From Gentiana macrophylla (Eukaryota; Streptophyta; Magnoliopsida; Gentianales; Gentianaceae), in the NCBI GenBank assembly GCA_026214975.1, contig JAOBSW010001047.1:546001-610000 (forward strand): a DNA stretch of 64,000 bases. Reading direction: 5' to 3'. Positions within the stretch are counted from its first letter, which is position 1. Each line of letters starts with the position of its first letter. The position numbers were made by a program, and so were the translations under genes. Of the stretch, positions 21,421-34,123 are shown one piece after another. The notes under the pieces were generated by a model. It was not told where the DNA came from. It saw only the letters and a list, made by a program, of their open reading frames with translations, and ran no database searches.

Positions 21421-22089
21421 TTCCTAGTCACCAAATCTATACTAAATTTATTATTCATTCCAGATATCCAAACAAAACCGTGACCTTGTTCAATAATCAA
21501 GACATTATCATTAAAGACAAAGCACTATCTTGTGCACCAAAAATTCCATACACTTATATTTGTTATTCCATCCCATATCCAAAAGTTCTCTCGAAGGTCT
21601 AAAGAGTCAAGTTTCTCTCGTGACACCAATTCACTCAACCATCTAGTCAGGTTACTATTACCCAAGCCAATAATATTTATAGTCAGCATCTTCATCAATT
21701 TATGGCGCTAAAATCTCGACCTAACCGTTACCCTTTGATTTTTTCTTGTGCACAGTTAGACGAGTTTTTTTTCTTCCTTCTTCCTTTGTTTTACTTCGAT
21801 CCAATATTTAGCTATTGTCCCGTGACGTCTAATTTGGATAGAATTTTTGAGAAGGGCTTGTAATCTTTATCCTATTCCTCTCTATTTGAATGAATATCAT
21901 TTTTGTCATGTCCTACTTCTTTAATTGTTAAAAATTTGGACCAATTAAAGAGGAATCCACCAAAGGAAAAGGCCATGTACAGAAAAAGGCCCTACACTTA
22001 ATTAAATTAAGTATAAAACCCATGTATGAAACTATTTCCTTATTAATTCTATCTTCACACTTTTAAGCCATTTAATAATTAAGAAAACC
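21421..22089. other. Intergenic, nothing firm
   Basis: The stretch 21830-21920 ('gcttgtaatctttatcc' and 'gaatgaatatcat') resembles LINE 3' ends by composition only. No coding region supported. Confidence 0.3.
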
Positions 22090-22990
22090 ATATCTTATTG
22101 CGATTGCTTCACGACTTAGTGGCTATTTGGCAAGGCCTTCTGTGATGTAACATGGGAAATGGCATCTGTTTGGCATGTGAGGAGGCAGTGGAAACTCTGT
22201 GGCATGTTTTGTTTGATTGTGAAATGGCTGATAGGATCTGGCGGGCTTCTTTTTTCCATAGGCTGCCGGAGCACCTGCACTCATTTTCCTTTGTGGATTT
22301 TTTCATGCGACTTCTGGATGAGAGTGGAGTTCAGGATACTTTGCGGTTTGTTGCGCACATGTGGGGGATATGGAAAGCATGTTGCTCTGCAATGTTTGTT
22401 GGACATGCGGTCTATGTCTCTGATGTGTGTGTGCGTATTCGGCATTGGTAGTAGAGTTTGGGGAGGCAATGGAAACTTTTCGGCAACAGGGGCCACCCCA
22501 TCACTTGGAGGACTTGTGAGTGTAATGTCGATACAGTAGTGCGGGGGAATATAGCAAGTGTTGGGTTTATTTTCGTGATGCGGCTGGGGCGGTTATCCAC
22601 TCGTTGGCTTATCCCTTCGACACAGGGGACGGCCAAAATATATGGAGGTTCGGGCCATCTACCTGGCTCTTGTGGAGGAGCAACGATTAGGCATTCCGCA
22701 GTTGGAGTTGGAGAGTGACTGCTTGGCATGTGTCCAGCGACTTCGACAGCCAGTAGAGGATATCTCAGCTCAGGCCTGTTTATTGAGAGATTGCTTAGCA
22801 CTACTTCCAGGCTCTGAGTCTATTACTTTCTCTTTTTTTTGGCGCATTGTCAATGTGCATACACATCTTTTAGCTAGAAATGCTTTGTTTTTTGTAGTTC
22901 ATACATCTTGGGGCGCTTTGCCTTCTGGAGACGTTATGACTACTTGTTTGGCGGATGTTGTTTGATAAAATTATTTGTTCCTAAAAAAAA
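22090..22990 (+). pseudogene. LINE 3' fragment: zinc-knuckle and RNase H-like domain
   Basis: Frames shift several times but give, in order, a zinc-binding segment CLACEEAVETLWHVLFDC..ADRIW, a segment FVAHMWGIWKACCSAMF, and a plant LINE-type RNase H with CNVDTVVRGNIASVGFIF, RDAAGAVIHSLAYPF, AIYLALVEEQRLGIPQLELE, SDCLACVQRLRQPVED and VNVHTHLLARNAL. A poly(A) run follows near 22981. This is the C-terminal end of an L1-type ORF2, 5' truncated as is common for LINE insertions. Confidence 0.8.
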
Positions 22991-23292
22991 CATATCTCGA
23001 CTAATCTTTTTATACGTAGATTTTAGGAAAAATATTTTTTTAATCCTTACTTTTATCGTATAAATGTCCATTAGCCAAAAACGGGGAAAAGCGTTTTTTC
23101 CACTTATTGAGAAGTGGTTATGATCGTCTTTTTCTAGGTGTGCAAAATCTCCGACAAGTATACCGGATCAGTTGTAGTCTAAATAAGGGTGAGACAAGAC
23201 CATATACACAGAGATGTGAGGTTAAGTACTGAAGGACTATTTTATCATGGTCTAAGTCAACAAAAGACAATAATGTAAGGTATAAAGATAAA
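22991..23292. other. Short intergenic stretch, nothing recognised
   Basis: Unique-looking AT-rich sequence between the LINE fragment and the large tandem duplication. Confidence 0.4.
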
Positions 23293-23409
23293 TCTTTGAT
23301 GCTCGATCAAACTAAGAACTAAAAGTAAGTTAGACCCCTTGCCAAACTCTACCGCCCCTAGTTGTCTCATTCGTTGTGTTAAAATCGTTATGCCTGTAGC
23401 TTCACTCCT

Positions 23410-23610
23410 TTGGAACAAAAAATATTATTGTTGTAAGGGAATGACATGATGGCTTAATATTTGGTGTAAAACTAATGACATTATGTTTTTTTTGTTGATC
23501 TTGGACCATTATTATTGTTGTAAAAGAAATGGAATGATAGTTTACTATTTGTTGCAAAAACTGATGACATAATGGTTTTTTTTTTTTTTTTTGTTGATCT
23601 TGGACCATCA
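23410..23610. repeat. Local direct repeat with poly(T) runs (also 29365-29580)
   Basis: Two units of roughly 100 bp, each ending in a T-run followed by gttgatcttggaccat. The second T-run is about 17 nt in block 1 and over 30 nt in block 2, the largest length difference between the blocks. Confidence 0.6.
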
Positions 23611-23860
23611 TAAGAACACTTACGGTAGATACCATAAAAATAAGACAACAATAAAAATTAAATTAATCAAGATTTACAATACAGATCTCCGCAATAAAGA
23701 TTAAATATTCAAGATTTGCTAAAGGTTTAAATGTTTATGGTAGAGTCTCGGTTCAAATATTTAAAATTTTATTTTAAATAAAGTTTTTTAAATTATTAAT
23801 AAATGACGATTAATACCGTAAAATAAAAATATTTTTAAAGTAAACGATAGAATTGCTCTA

Positions 23861-25116
23861 TAACAGAGTAATAGAAAAAGATATTGTATTGCATTGCTTT
23901 GATTGAATACAATAGTAGGCTATTTATACTAATAGTCATAATGTGAACATACTAATAACCATAATGAGATTGATTACAATCAATTATTTTCCTAATTTTC
24001 TATATCTAGAATATTCTGTCATCATTATCTAACACGCCCCGCAATCAATCACATGGTAGTGCAACGAACATGGTGATTGGCTCGCAATGAATGGCTTGAG
24101 TCCCGGGTGTCTACGACAACTCTGCAAATCAATCAGCATCAACTTCTTCTCAACTGGATATTGCTTGAATAAAAGCTGGTGGGATAGACCCTAACAAAAA
24201 AATACATGGAGGGATATACCCTAAAAAAAACCCACACGAGGAGGGATTTACCCTTAAAAACAATAAATTGAGGGATATACCCTAAAATAAAAAAAGATAG
24301 AGCAAATCAAGTGAGTGAAAAGTCCAACTGCCGATGAAACAAGAAACAATTGAATTTGACCATGAGAAAGAAATGGGCTTAGAAAAAGAAATTGATTGGG
24401 AGACCATCACCGTTAAACAAAATGAACTAGGTGTTGACGGGATGGATCGACTAATAATAATGACAGAATTTTTATTTTTTTATTTAATTTTTTTATATTA
24501 ATATAATAATAACAATAATAATAGAAGATGGGTGGCGGTCGGGAGGGTGGATGGGAAAGAAAAGCCGGCAGTTGTTGGTGGTGCAATAGATTACCATGTC
24601 CGCGAATCTCATTAATATGCATGTGGATGTATGAATTTTGAAGGAAAAAAAAGAAAGAAAAAAAAAAGATGGTGGGACTTGTGAAATAAGAAAGCAAAGA
24701 TAGTGGTAAAAAGAAATTAAAGTGCTGATTTTTAGAGGTGGGTTGACAGATAGAAAAATGACAGGCCGAAGAACAAGCAGGAAAAAGAAATTCGAGAAGA
24801 AAAGAGAAATAAAAGAGGGGGAAAAAACGTAAGAACGGAGGGGTGAGGATTCGTATAGATTAGTGTAACGAACCCCCACCCGAACGGATTCTTGAAAGTT
24901 TGCTCAGGATCTAAACGACGTTAGTCTAAGAGCTCCGATACCATAACAGAGTAATAGAAAAAGATATTGTATTGCGTTGCTTTGATTGAATACAATAGTA
25001 GGCTATTTATACTAATAGTCATAATGTGAACATAATAATAACCATAATGAGATTGATTACAATCAATTATTTTCCTAATTTTCTATATCTAGAATATTCT
25101 GTCATTATCTCTAACA
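23861..25116 (-). mobile_element. Small non-autonomous copia-like LTR element, block 1
   Basis: LTRs 23861-24034 and 24944-25116 (about 173 bp). Read on the minus strand: LTR beginning TGTTAGAGATAATGACAG at 25116, then PBS-like TGGTATCGGAGCTC just inside 24944 (initiator-Met type), about 0.9 kb interior, polypurine run GCGGGGCG before 24034, then the second LTR. A 5-bp target duplication ctcta flanks it at 23856-23860 and 25117-25121. The interior has no gag or pol motif. Larger than a classic TRIM but of the same kind. Confidence 0.85.
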
Positions 25117-25129
25117 CTCTAAAATCCCT

Positions 25130-25321
25130 GTAAATATTTTTTTTTTGGTATAAACCGGAAATTTATATATAACAAAATTGAATAGAACTGTACAAGCGTT
25201 TAAAATAAAAAGCAGAAACAAAAACTATACATCAATAGATGCGAGAACCAAATTGCGAGTCTTACATGCCAAAGGCTAAATGTAGTTCCGTGCTCTCTCC
25301 GAACACTTGGGATATGAACAA
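25130..25321 (-). pseudogene. LINE 3' end, block 1 copy
   Basis: Minus strand: the last codons of a LINE ORF2 and its 3' UTR, ending in a poly(A) that appears as a T-run at about 25137-25146. The same segment at 31100-31286 connects in sequence to the LINE at 37242-40838, so this is a duplicate of that 3' end. Confidence 0.6.
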
Positions 25322-27159
25322 CATTATGGTCAATTTGTAGTGTTTTATAAGGATATATTTTATATCAATATTCCCATATATGGATGTTTTTAAGTAGAAT
25401 TCGAGCTTATAATCGATTAATTGAGCAAATGACGTTTTGAATAGTTAAAATGCAAAATCGAGTAAATATCGTGGTTTTATTATCTATTTTGTATGGTTTT
25501 ACGTTTTGCTTGGTTTTGTCATCTTTTAGGTGCACAAATGTGGAATGGAAGAGGTCTAAATGATGTTTGATTGAAGATTAAAGTGGAAAGAAAGAGATAC
25601 AAGAGGATGAAGATGAAATAAAGCTTGGGAAAATCCCAAAACGACTGCAATACTGACGGGCTAATCAAAAAAGGTGTTTTCTAAAGAAGAGTCCTTAATG
25701 AAAGTTGTAGAGTTTTCCGAGATCTTTTTATGACATTCAGATCATAATTTTGGAGGTCTACAACTCAAGATATGAATTTTAGAAGTTTTATTCCAATAAA
25801 TATCTAATCGAACGGACGTCCTGAAGGTCATCATAGCGACCGACATACATAATTATTTCAAACCGCCTCTCAACTCTATTTAAACAAAGAGCCCCAACCC
25901 TAATGGATACATTATTCCAGCCGCCAAATACATCACAAAGAAATGCAATTGCGAGGAGTTCAGGCGGTCACCCGAGCCTTGTGCTCGGGTGATCCGGGTT
26001 AGATTAGGATGTCGTTTTCTTCCGTTTTGATTCATGGATTCAATCATGTACCAAACTACGTGAGTTTGTTTATTTAATTTATTCAGTCCTTATTCGCTTT
26101 TTTATGATCTTTAATTTATTTTGTATCGTTTCTATGATTTTGATGCTATGATGTGAATTAGATCGAGAGATCGTTTGCTATTGATACGTTTACAACATAC
26201 GGAAGTTGCGTAGACTAGATCACCATAGAAAGATAGGATCTTTAATCATTAATTATGTGACAAATTAATTGGTTAATTATCTAGGTTGTTAGATTCTAAA
26301 ATACGAGAGTTAACTCCGAATCTACACCGAGTTTTGTTTGGTAAATCGATCTCAACATTCGGAAGATGAGAGATTGATAAATTGGACTCACTAAGGAATT
26401 AGGAATCCATAGCTTGAGATTAAATTCACTAAGGAATTAGGGATTTGTATCTCGTGTAAAGGTGAAACCACAATTTGAATTAAAATCATGAGATGAACTA
26501 GGATTGAAATCACTTGGTTTGTGCACTGTTTGATCCCATGTATCTTTAGTTTAGTTTAGGTTGTGTTATTTTATTTCGTAGGTTAGATTTATTTTAATTG
26601 CTCTTTCGTTTATTTTATTTGTTCTTTCGTTTATTCGCTTTTTCCTAAGTAACAATTGAAAGGAATTAGTGAAATTAGATTCAACATCCCAATTCCTCGT
26701 GGATCGACCCATTACTCACTTCGCTCTACTATCAATTACCCGGTATTCGGCCGGTTAGGAGTTAGTTTTGCATGGTAGTTAGGGTTTATAAATTTTCTTT
26801 TGTTTAATGATGCAAAATCCCTCCAACAAAAGTGGCGCCGTTGCCGGGGAATTGGTGTCATGTTGAATCGGGTTTGTTAATTTCTCGATTTTGTTACGTT
26901 TATTTTCGTTTTCAATAAAAGTAGCGTCGAATAGATTGAGAGTTTTTATTTTGCCGTGTTTCGATGACCGTAGGGTTAAGAATGTGCAAAAGTTTTTTAC
27001 TCAATCTGTTTTACGTGAAGTTTGTGTTTAGTTGTTACCTAGTCTAACCCCTGTGCTAAAATTTATCATGGGTGTTATGTCTGCTCGCTCTGTTCGTGTT
27101 GTGCTTATGAGATTTAGGGTTTGTGTCTCTCCTCGCATTGTCTGCGTGCAAATTGTTGT

Positions 27160-27455
27160 ATGGATGGGCGGCGTTCAAGTAAGTGAACGCCCGTCCCGGT
27201 TCATAAGTTGCGTAAACGACGTCCGGGTTTTAGGACGCTCGTCCGTCCCAGAAGTTTCGACTCTGCTCTGATTTCAGGATCCAGACGAGCGTCTGTTTTG
27301 TTGGACGACCGTCCGAGGGAGAAATCACCAAGTGAACGGCCGTCCGGTATTTCGAACGTTCGTCCGTGCATGTTTTCATGGCGCACGAAGCGTCTGAAAA
27401 AGGTTGAACGTCGCGTCGATCTTTGTGCTTTAAGGTGAGCGTTCGTTTGAGTTAA
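27160..27455 (+). repeat. ACG-NN-CGT motif array, block 1
   Basis: At least six good copies: gaACGccCGTcc, ggACGctCGTcc, agACGagCGTct, ggACGacCGTcc, gaACGgcCGTcc and gaACGttCGTcc, plus damaged ones. Overlapping open frames exist on both strands because the motif contains few stop codons; no domain is present. Confidence 0.75.
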
Positions 27456-27653
27456 TGAACGCATGATCCAGTTACGATTTTTTTCTTGATTTTATTTTCA
27501 ATGCTTTTATTTGATGTGTATTTTTTAATACGAGCTTCTGTGGCTAATTTCTTTTACGTAGATGTTCTGAACTTGCATATTCATATCTTTTCATCTACGA
27601 ATCCATGTTAAATAATTGAATCTAATTGATAATATACTTGATTCATCTATGCA

Positions 27654-28165
27654 AGTTATAGTTACTGTCGGTTCTCGTATGCTATAACTGGTCTTCGTGT
27701 TAATTAGTAGCTAATGTCGGTTTCCATATGCTACATACCGCTGTGATGAATCTTGTGAGCTTTGAGACTTATGTGCTTCCTTGTTATTTTTATAACTCAT
27801 TTGGGTAGTAACTGTCGGTTTTCCGTTGCTACGATGGAAACCTTATGAGTTATATCATTTAGTATAGCTAATCTGTTGGTTTTCCATAATGCTATCACCT
27901 TTGACGAGTCTTAAAGCGCGTCTACATCGCATGTAATGAAGCGATTGTCGTTTATCGTAACCAGTCATTATCTGGTAGACGTTTATTATATAATGTCATG
28001 TTGCAAATGAGTGGGCTAGTTTTCTTTCTTTTATTTTCTTTTATTTTTGCATATCATTCAGATGCATATCATTTAGTTGCATGTCATCTAGTTGCATTGT
28101 TTTTCTATTTTTCTTTTATTTTTCTTGAGTGTAGTTAATCGTCGGTTTCGTAATACTACCTCGTT
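27654..28165 (+). ncRNA. Hairpin array, block 1 copy
   Basis: Same series as at 5676-6186. H1 27654-27689, AGTTATAG/CTATAACT. H2 27707-27734, GTAGC/GCTAC, fully paired here where the first copy has a G-U. H4 has ATAGC/GCTAT around TTGGttttCCA. H5 has GTAGT/ACTAC. The outer stem CGTCTAC (27919-27925) with GTAGACG (27975-27981) is kept, while its inner stem is not. Confidence 0.5.
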
Positions 28166-29531
28166 TTATTTTAGTTTCTGCATAGGCCGTAGTCTGTGTA
28201 GAGTTGTCGTGGTCAACTTGCTCGGCTGAGCTGTCGTGAATTTATTTTTTTATTTATTTTATTTTTAGGATTGCATATCATGTAGATTGCATTGTAGTAT
28301 ATTTTCATATAGTTGCACACTAGCCTACGACTTTGTAGTATTTCATGTATAGTATTCAATCTTTAGTTGAGCTTAAGTTGAAAAATCTCTATGATCCTTT
28401 TCTTCATGTGCTTTATATATGTAATATTTTCTTTTTCCCCAAGACTCTTTTGCACTAATCAAGTCTGCAGGATACTTTCTATAGCTATTGTGCACTTTAA
28501 AGATGTATTCGGTTGTCTGTGATGCTCTCACGCTCTCATCGAGCTATGCAAGCAATCCCGGTTCTTGTTGGTTCCTCCAAAATTGCCGACATCCAATCAC
28601 TAAGTTCTCTAATTTATTATTTACGTATAACTTGAGGACAAGTTGCAATCTAAGTGTGGGGAAGGATAGATGATTTATGTGTCTACTTTCGTTTGCTCAT
28701 ATTTTTAGTATTTCTATGAAAAGTGCTTAATTTTCAAATTTTTGTTATATCCCGAGTAGACAAAGGCATATCTTTGCTTGAGTTTATATCATTTTGCTAT
28801 ATTCTCGTATATTTAGTAATTTTAGTTGTTTCACCCGACACTCTTTTCACATGCCATAGTAAATGATGAGCTAAATGTTGAAAGCCTACCCCATTTTAGT
28901 TGGAGATTTTTGATGATTATAGCATGTTTCTTTGCTTATGTACAATTCTTGAAAAGTTTAGTAGTTTGTATTCTAGGATTAAAGTATGACATCTCGTGAA
29001 TATCTGTAAGTTTGAATGTGATAAGTGAAACGTGATTAAGTCTTTGCAATAGTAATAAATTGTTTACTTGAGGTGTTAGGCTCGGTGGCTGTGCTACTAG
29101 AAAATAATCTTTTCACTTTGCCAAACCCGTAAATCTCTAAGTAAACATAATTGTAATTGTGTGTGTCGGAAGTCGGTTTATGATTTGGGTGAGGTAGGGT
29201 GTACCACGTATGTCCTATTCCACTATGATGACCAAAAGCTCACGACAGTACTCTTTGATGCTCGATCAAACTAAGAACTAAAAGTAAGTTAGACCCTTGC
29301 CAAACTCTACCACCCCTAGTTGTCTCATTCGTTGTGTTAAAATCGTTATGCTCAGTAGCTTCACTCCTTTGGAACAAAAATATTATTGTTGTAAAGGAAT
29401 GACATGATGGCTTAATATTTGGTGTAAAACTAATGACATTATGTTTTTTTTGTTGATCTTGGACCATTATTATTGTTGTAAAAGAAATGGAATGATAGTT
29501 TACTATTTGTTGCAAAAACTGATGACATAAT

Positions 29532-29567
<36 letters not shown>

Positions 29568-29834
29568 TTGATCTTGGACCATCATAAGAACACTTACGGT
29601 AGATACCATAAAAATAAGACAACAATAAAAATTAAATTAATCAAGATTTACAATACAGATCTCCGCAATAAAGATTAAATATTCAAGATTTGCTAAAGGT
29701 TTAAATGTTTATGGTAGAGTCTCGGTTCAAATATTTAAAATTTTATTTTAAATAAAGTTTTTTAAATTATTAATAAATGACGATTAATACCGTAAAATAA
29801 AAATATTTTTAAAGTAAACGATAGAATTGCTCTA

Positions 29835-31085
29835 TAACAGAGTAATAGAAAAAGATATTGTATTGCATTGCTTTGATTGAATACAATAGTAGGCTATTTA
29901 TACTAATAGTCATAATGTGAACATACTAATAACCATAATGAGATTGATTACAATCAATTATTTTCCTAATTTTCTATATCTAGAATATTCTGTCATTATC
30001 TCTAACACGCCCCCGCAATCACATGGTAGTGCAACGAACATGGTGATTGGCTCGCAATGAATGGCTTGAGTCCCGGGTGTCTACGACAACTCTGCAAATC
30101 AATCATCATCAACTTCTTCTCAACTTGATATTGCTTGAATAAAAGCTGGTGGGATAGACCCTAACAAAAAAATACATGGAGGGATATACCCTAAAAAAAA
30201 CCCACACGAGGAGGGATTTACCCTTAAAAAAACAATAAATTGAGGGATATACCCTAAAATAAAAAAAGATAGAGCAAATCAAGTGAGTGAAAAGTCCAAC
30301 TGCCGATGAAATAAGAAACAATTGAAATTGACCATGAGAAAGAAATGGGCTTAGAAAAAGAAATTGATTGGGAGACCATCACCGTTAAACAAAATGAACT
30401 AGGTGTTGACGGGATGGATCGACAATAATGACAGAATTTTTTATTTTTTTATTTAATTTTTTTTTATATTAATATAATAATAACAATAATAATAGAAGAT
30501 GGGTGGCGGTCGGGAGGGTGGATGGGAAAGAAAAGCCGGCAGTTGTTGGTGGTGCAATAGATTACCATGTCCGCGAATCTCATTAATATGCATGTGGATG
30601 TATGAATTTTGAAGGAAAAAAAAAGAAAGAAAAAAAAAAGATGGTGGGACTTGTGAAATAAGAAAGCAAAGATAGTGGTAAAAAGAAATTAAAGTGCTGA
30701 TTTTTAGAGGTGGGTTGACAGATAGAAAAATGACAGGCCGAAGAACAACAAGGAAAAGAAATTCGAGAAGAAAAGAGAAATAAAAGAGGGAAAAAACGTA
30801 AGAACGGAGGGGTGAGGATTCGTATAGATTAGTGTAACGAACCCCCACCCGAACGGATTCTTGAAAGTTTGCTCAGGATCTAAACGACGTTAGTCTAAGA
30901 GCTCCGATACCATAACAGAGTAATAGAAAAAGATATTGTATTGCGTTGCTTTGATTGAATACAATAGTAGGCTATTTATACTAATAGTCATAATGTGAAC
31001 ATAATAATAACCATAATGAGATTGATTACAATCAATTATTTTCCTAATTTTCTATATCTAGAATATTCTGTCATTATCTCTAACA
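29835..31085 (-). mobile_element. Small non-autonomous copia-like LTR element, block 2
   Basis: Duplicate of the element at 23861-25116: LTRs 29835-30007 and 30913-31085, flanked by ctcta on both sides. The polypurine run is clearer here (GCGGGGGCG before the LTR start). The interior is again without gag or pol motifs. Confidence 0.85.
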
Positions 31086-31286
31086 CTCTAAAATCCCTGT
31101 AAATATTTTTTTTTGGTATAAACCGGAAATTTATATATAACAAAATTGAATAGAACTGTACAAGCGTTTAAAATAAAAAGCAGAAACAAAAACTATACAT
31201 CAATAGATGCGAGAACCAAATTGCAGTCTTCTATGCCAGGCTAAATGTAGTTCCCGTGCTCTCCGAACAGCTTGGGATATGAACAC

Positions 31287-32795
31287 TGTTAAGGGTCAAT
31301 TTGTAGTGTTTTATAAGGATATATTTTATATCAATATTCCCCATATATGGATGTTTTTCGTAGAATTCGAGCTTATAATCGATTAATTGAGCAAATGACG
31401 TTTTGAATAGTTAAAATGCAAAATCGAGTAAATATCGTGGTTTTATTATCTATTTTGTATGGTTTTACGTTTTGCTCGGTTTTGTCATCTTTTAGGTGCA
31501 CAAATGTGGAATGGAAGAGGTCTAAATGATGTTTGATTGAAGATTAAAGTGGAAAGAAAGAGATACAAGAGGATGAAGATGAAATAAAGCTTGGGAAAAT
31601 CCCGAAAACGACTCGTAATACGACGGGCTAATCAAAAAGGTGTTTTCTAAAGAAGAGTCCTTAATGAAAGTTGTAGAGTTTTCCGAGATCTTTTTTATGA
31701 CATTCAGATCATAATTTTTGGAGGTCTACAACTCAAGATATGAATTTTAGAAGTTTTATTCCAATAAATATCTAATCGAACGGACGTCCCGAAGGTCATC
31801 AGAAAGGACCGACATACATAATTATTTCGCCTCTCAACTCTATTTAAACAAAGAAAGAAGCCCCAACCCTAATGGATACATTATTCCGGCCGCCAAATAC
31901 ATCAAAGCCGGCAATTCGAGGAGAGTTTCAAGGCGGTCACCCGAGCCTTGTGCTCGGGTGATCCGGGTTAGATTAGGATGTCGTTTTTCTTCCGTTTTGA
32001 TTCATGGATTCAATCATGTACCAAACTACGTGAGTTTGTTTATTTAATTTATTCAGTCCTTATTCGCTTTTTATGATCTTTAATTTATTTTGTATCGTTC
32101 TATGATTTTGATGCTATGATGTGAATTAGATCGAGAGATCGATTTGCTATTGATACGTTTACAACATACGGAAGTTGCGTAGACTAGATCACCATAGAAA
32201 GATAGGATCTTTAATCATTAATTATGTGACAAATTAATTGGTTAATTATCTAGGTTGTTAGATTCTAAAATACGAGAGTTAACTGAATCTACACCGAGTT
32301 TTGTTTGGTAAATCGATCTCAACATTCGGAAGATGAGAGATTGATAAATTGGACTCACTAAGGAATTAGGAATCCATAGCTTGAGATTAAATTCACTAAG
32401 GAATTAGGGATTTGTATCTCGTGTAAAAGGTGAAACCACAATTTGAATTAAAATCATGAGATGAACTAGATTGAAATCACTTGGTTTGTGCAATCGTTTG
32501 ATCCCATGTATCTTTAGTTTAGTTTAGGTTGTGTTATTTTATTTTCGTAGGTTAGATTTATTTTAATTGCTCTTTCGTTTATTTTATTTGTTCTTTCGTT
32601 TATTCGTTTTCCTAAGTAACAATTGAAAGGAATTAGTGAAATTAGATTCAACATCCCAATTCCCTGTGGATCGACCCATTACTCACTTCGCTCTACTATC
32701 AATTACCCGGTATTCGGCCGGTTAGGAGTTAGTTTTGCATGGTAGTTAGGGTTTATAAATTTTCTTTTGTTTAATGATGCAAAATCCCTCCAACA
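31287..32795 (+). repeat. 5' LTR (1509 bp)
   Basis: Starts tgttaagggtcaattt and ends ccctccaaca. Contains 'gacgggctaatcaaaaagg', a TATA-like 'ctctatttaaaca' near 31845, and the 'acccggtattcggccgg' block near the end. Aligns over its length with 25322-26828 and 35725-37236. Confidence 0.9.
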
Positions 32796-32799
32796 AAAG

Positions 32800-32817
32800 T
32801 GGCGCCGTTGCCGGGGA
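32800..32817 (+). other. Primer-binding site, tRNA-Asp type
   Basis: TGGCGCCGTTGCCGGGGA, four bases after the LTR end, identical to the sites at 4961 and 26833. Confidence 0.9.
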
Positions 32818-33124
32818 ATTGGTGTCATGTTGAATCTGGTTTTGTTAATTTCTCGATTTTGTTACGTTTATTTTCGTTTTCAATACAAGTAGCGTCGAAT
32901 AGATTGAGAGTTTTTATTTTGCCGTGTTTCGATGACCGTAGGGTTAAGAATGTGCAAAAGTTTTTTTACTCAATCTGTTTTACGTGAAGTTTGTGTTTAG
33001 TTGTTACCTAGTCTAACCCCTGTGCTAAAATTTATCTGTGGCTGTTGTCTGTGCTCTGTTCTGTGTTGTGCTTATGAGATTTAGGGTTTCTGTGTCTCTC
33101 CTGCATTGTCTGTGCAAATTCGTT

Positions 33125-33425
33125 GTATGGACGAGCGTTCAAGTAAGTGAACGCCCGTCCAGTTCATAAGTTGCAGGTAAACGCACGTCCGGGTTTTAGG
33201 ACGCTCGTCCGTCCCAGAAGTTTCGACTCGCTCGATTTGAGATCAGACGCAGCGGCTCGTTTTGTTGGACGCGACCGTCCGAGGAGAAATCACCAAGTGA
33301 ACGGCCGTCCGGTATTCTCGAACGTTCGTCCGTCTGTTTTCATGGCGCATTTAGCGTCTGCGAAAGGTTGAACGTTCGTCGATCTTTGTGCTTTAAGGTG
33401 AACGTTCGTTTGAGTTAATGAACGC
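33125..33425 (+). repeat. ACG-NN-CGT motif array
   Basis: About nine copies: ggACGagCGTtc, gaACGccCGTcc, aaACGcaCGTcc, ggACGctCGTcc, gaACGgcCGTcc, gaACGttCGTcc, then gaACGttCGTcg and gaACGttCGTtt, with degraded ones between. Central dinucleotides vary freely while the ACG and CGT arms are kept. Confidence 0.8.
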
Positions 33426-33612
33426 CACCAGTGTTCGATTTTTTTCTTGATTTTATTTTCAATGCTTTTATTTGATGTGTATTTTTAATACGAGCTTACG
33501 TGGCTAATTTCTTTTACGTAGATGTTCTGAACTTGCATATTCATATCTTTTCATCTACGAATCCATGTTAAATAATTGAATCTAATTGATAATATACTTG
33601 ATTCATCTATGC

Positions 33613-34123
33613 AAGTTATAATTTATCGCCGGTTCTCGTATGCTATAACTGGTCTTCGTGTTAATTAGTAGCTAATGTCGGTTTCCATATGCTACATACC
33701 GCTGTGATGAATCTTGTGAGCTTTGAGACTTATGTGCTTCCTTGTTATTTTTATAACTCATTTGGGTAGTAACTGTCGGTTTTCCGTTGCTACGATGGAA
33801 ACCTTATGAGTTTATATCTCGCTTAGTATAGCTAATCGTTGGTTTTCCATAATGCTATCACCTTTGACGAGTCTTAAAGCGCTCACACCGCATGTAATGA
33901 ACGAAGATCGTCGTTTATCGTAACTAGTCATTATCGGCAGAGCGTTTATTATATAATGTCATGTTGCAAATGAGTGGGCTAGTTTTCTTTCTTTTATTTT
34001 CTTTTATTTTTGCATATCATTCAGATGCATATCATTTAGTTGCATGTCATCTAGTTGCATTGTTTTTCTATTTTTCTTTTATTTTTCTTGAGTGTAGTTA
34101 ACTGTCGGTTTCCGTAATACTAC
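33613..34123 (+). ncRNA. Hairpin array, complete-element copy
   Basis: Five hairpins as in 5676-6186. H2 GTAGC (33668) with GCTAC (33691). H4 ATAGC (33828) with GCTAT (33854). H5 GTAGT (34094) with ACTAC (34119) and the full loop core TGTCGGTTTCCGTA. H1 has one arm base changed (AGTTATAa), and H3 has GTAGt facing GCTAC, a G-U-type weakening. Confidence 0.5.

Larger units (their letters stand above)
25322..29244 (+). mobile_element. Partial copy of the non-autonomous family (block 1)
   Basis: LTR 25322-26828 (start decayed: attatggtcaattt instead of tgttaagggtcaattt), PBS TGGCGCCGTTGCCGGGGA at 26833-26850, and interior to 29244. It lacks the end of the interior, the 3' PPT and the 3' LTR. The interior includes an ACG-NN-CGT array (27160-27450), the hairpin array (27654-28165) and the internal hairpin/PPT module (28629-28665). 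It is the duplicated left part of the complete element at 31287-37236. Confidence 0.85.

Noticed and set aside
24413..24879. Hydrophobic Phe-rich open frames on the minus strand (also 30453-30848)
   Set aside because: They are translations of A-rich purine tracts in the interior of the small LTR element; residue use is pure low complexity.
27032..27464. Overlapping open frames on both strands over the motif array
   Set aside because: The CG-rich motif lacks stop codons, which creates open frames by chance; sequences differ in frame between the duplicate copies.
23861..31085. One long LTR element using LTRs at 23861 and 31085
   Set aside because: Each 1.25-kb copy has its own PBS, PPT and ctcta duplication; the wide pairing only reflects the block duplication.
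25322..32795. A complete element using the LTRs at 25322 and 31287
   Set aside because: The sequence before 31287 is LINE and small-element DNA, not a PPT, and the target duplication pairs 31282 with 37237.
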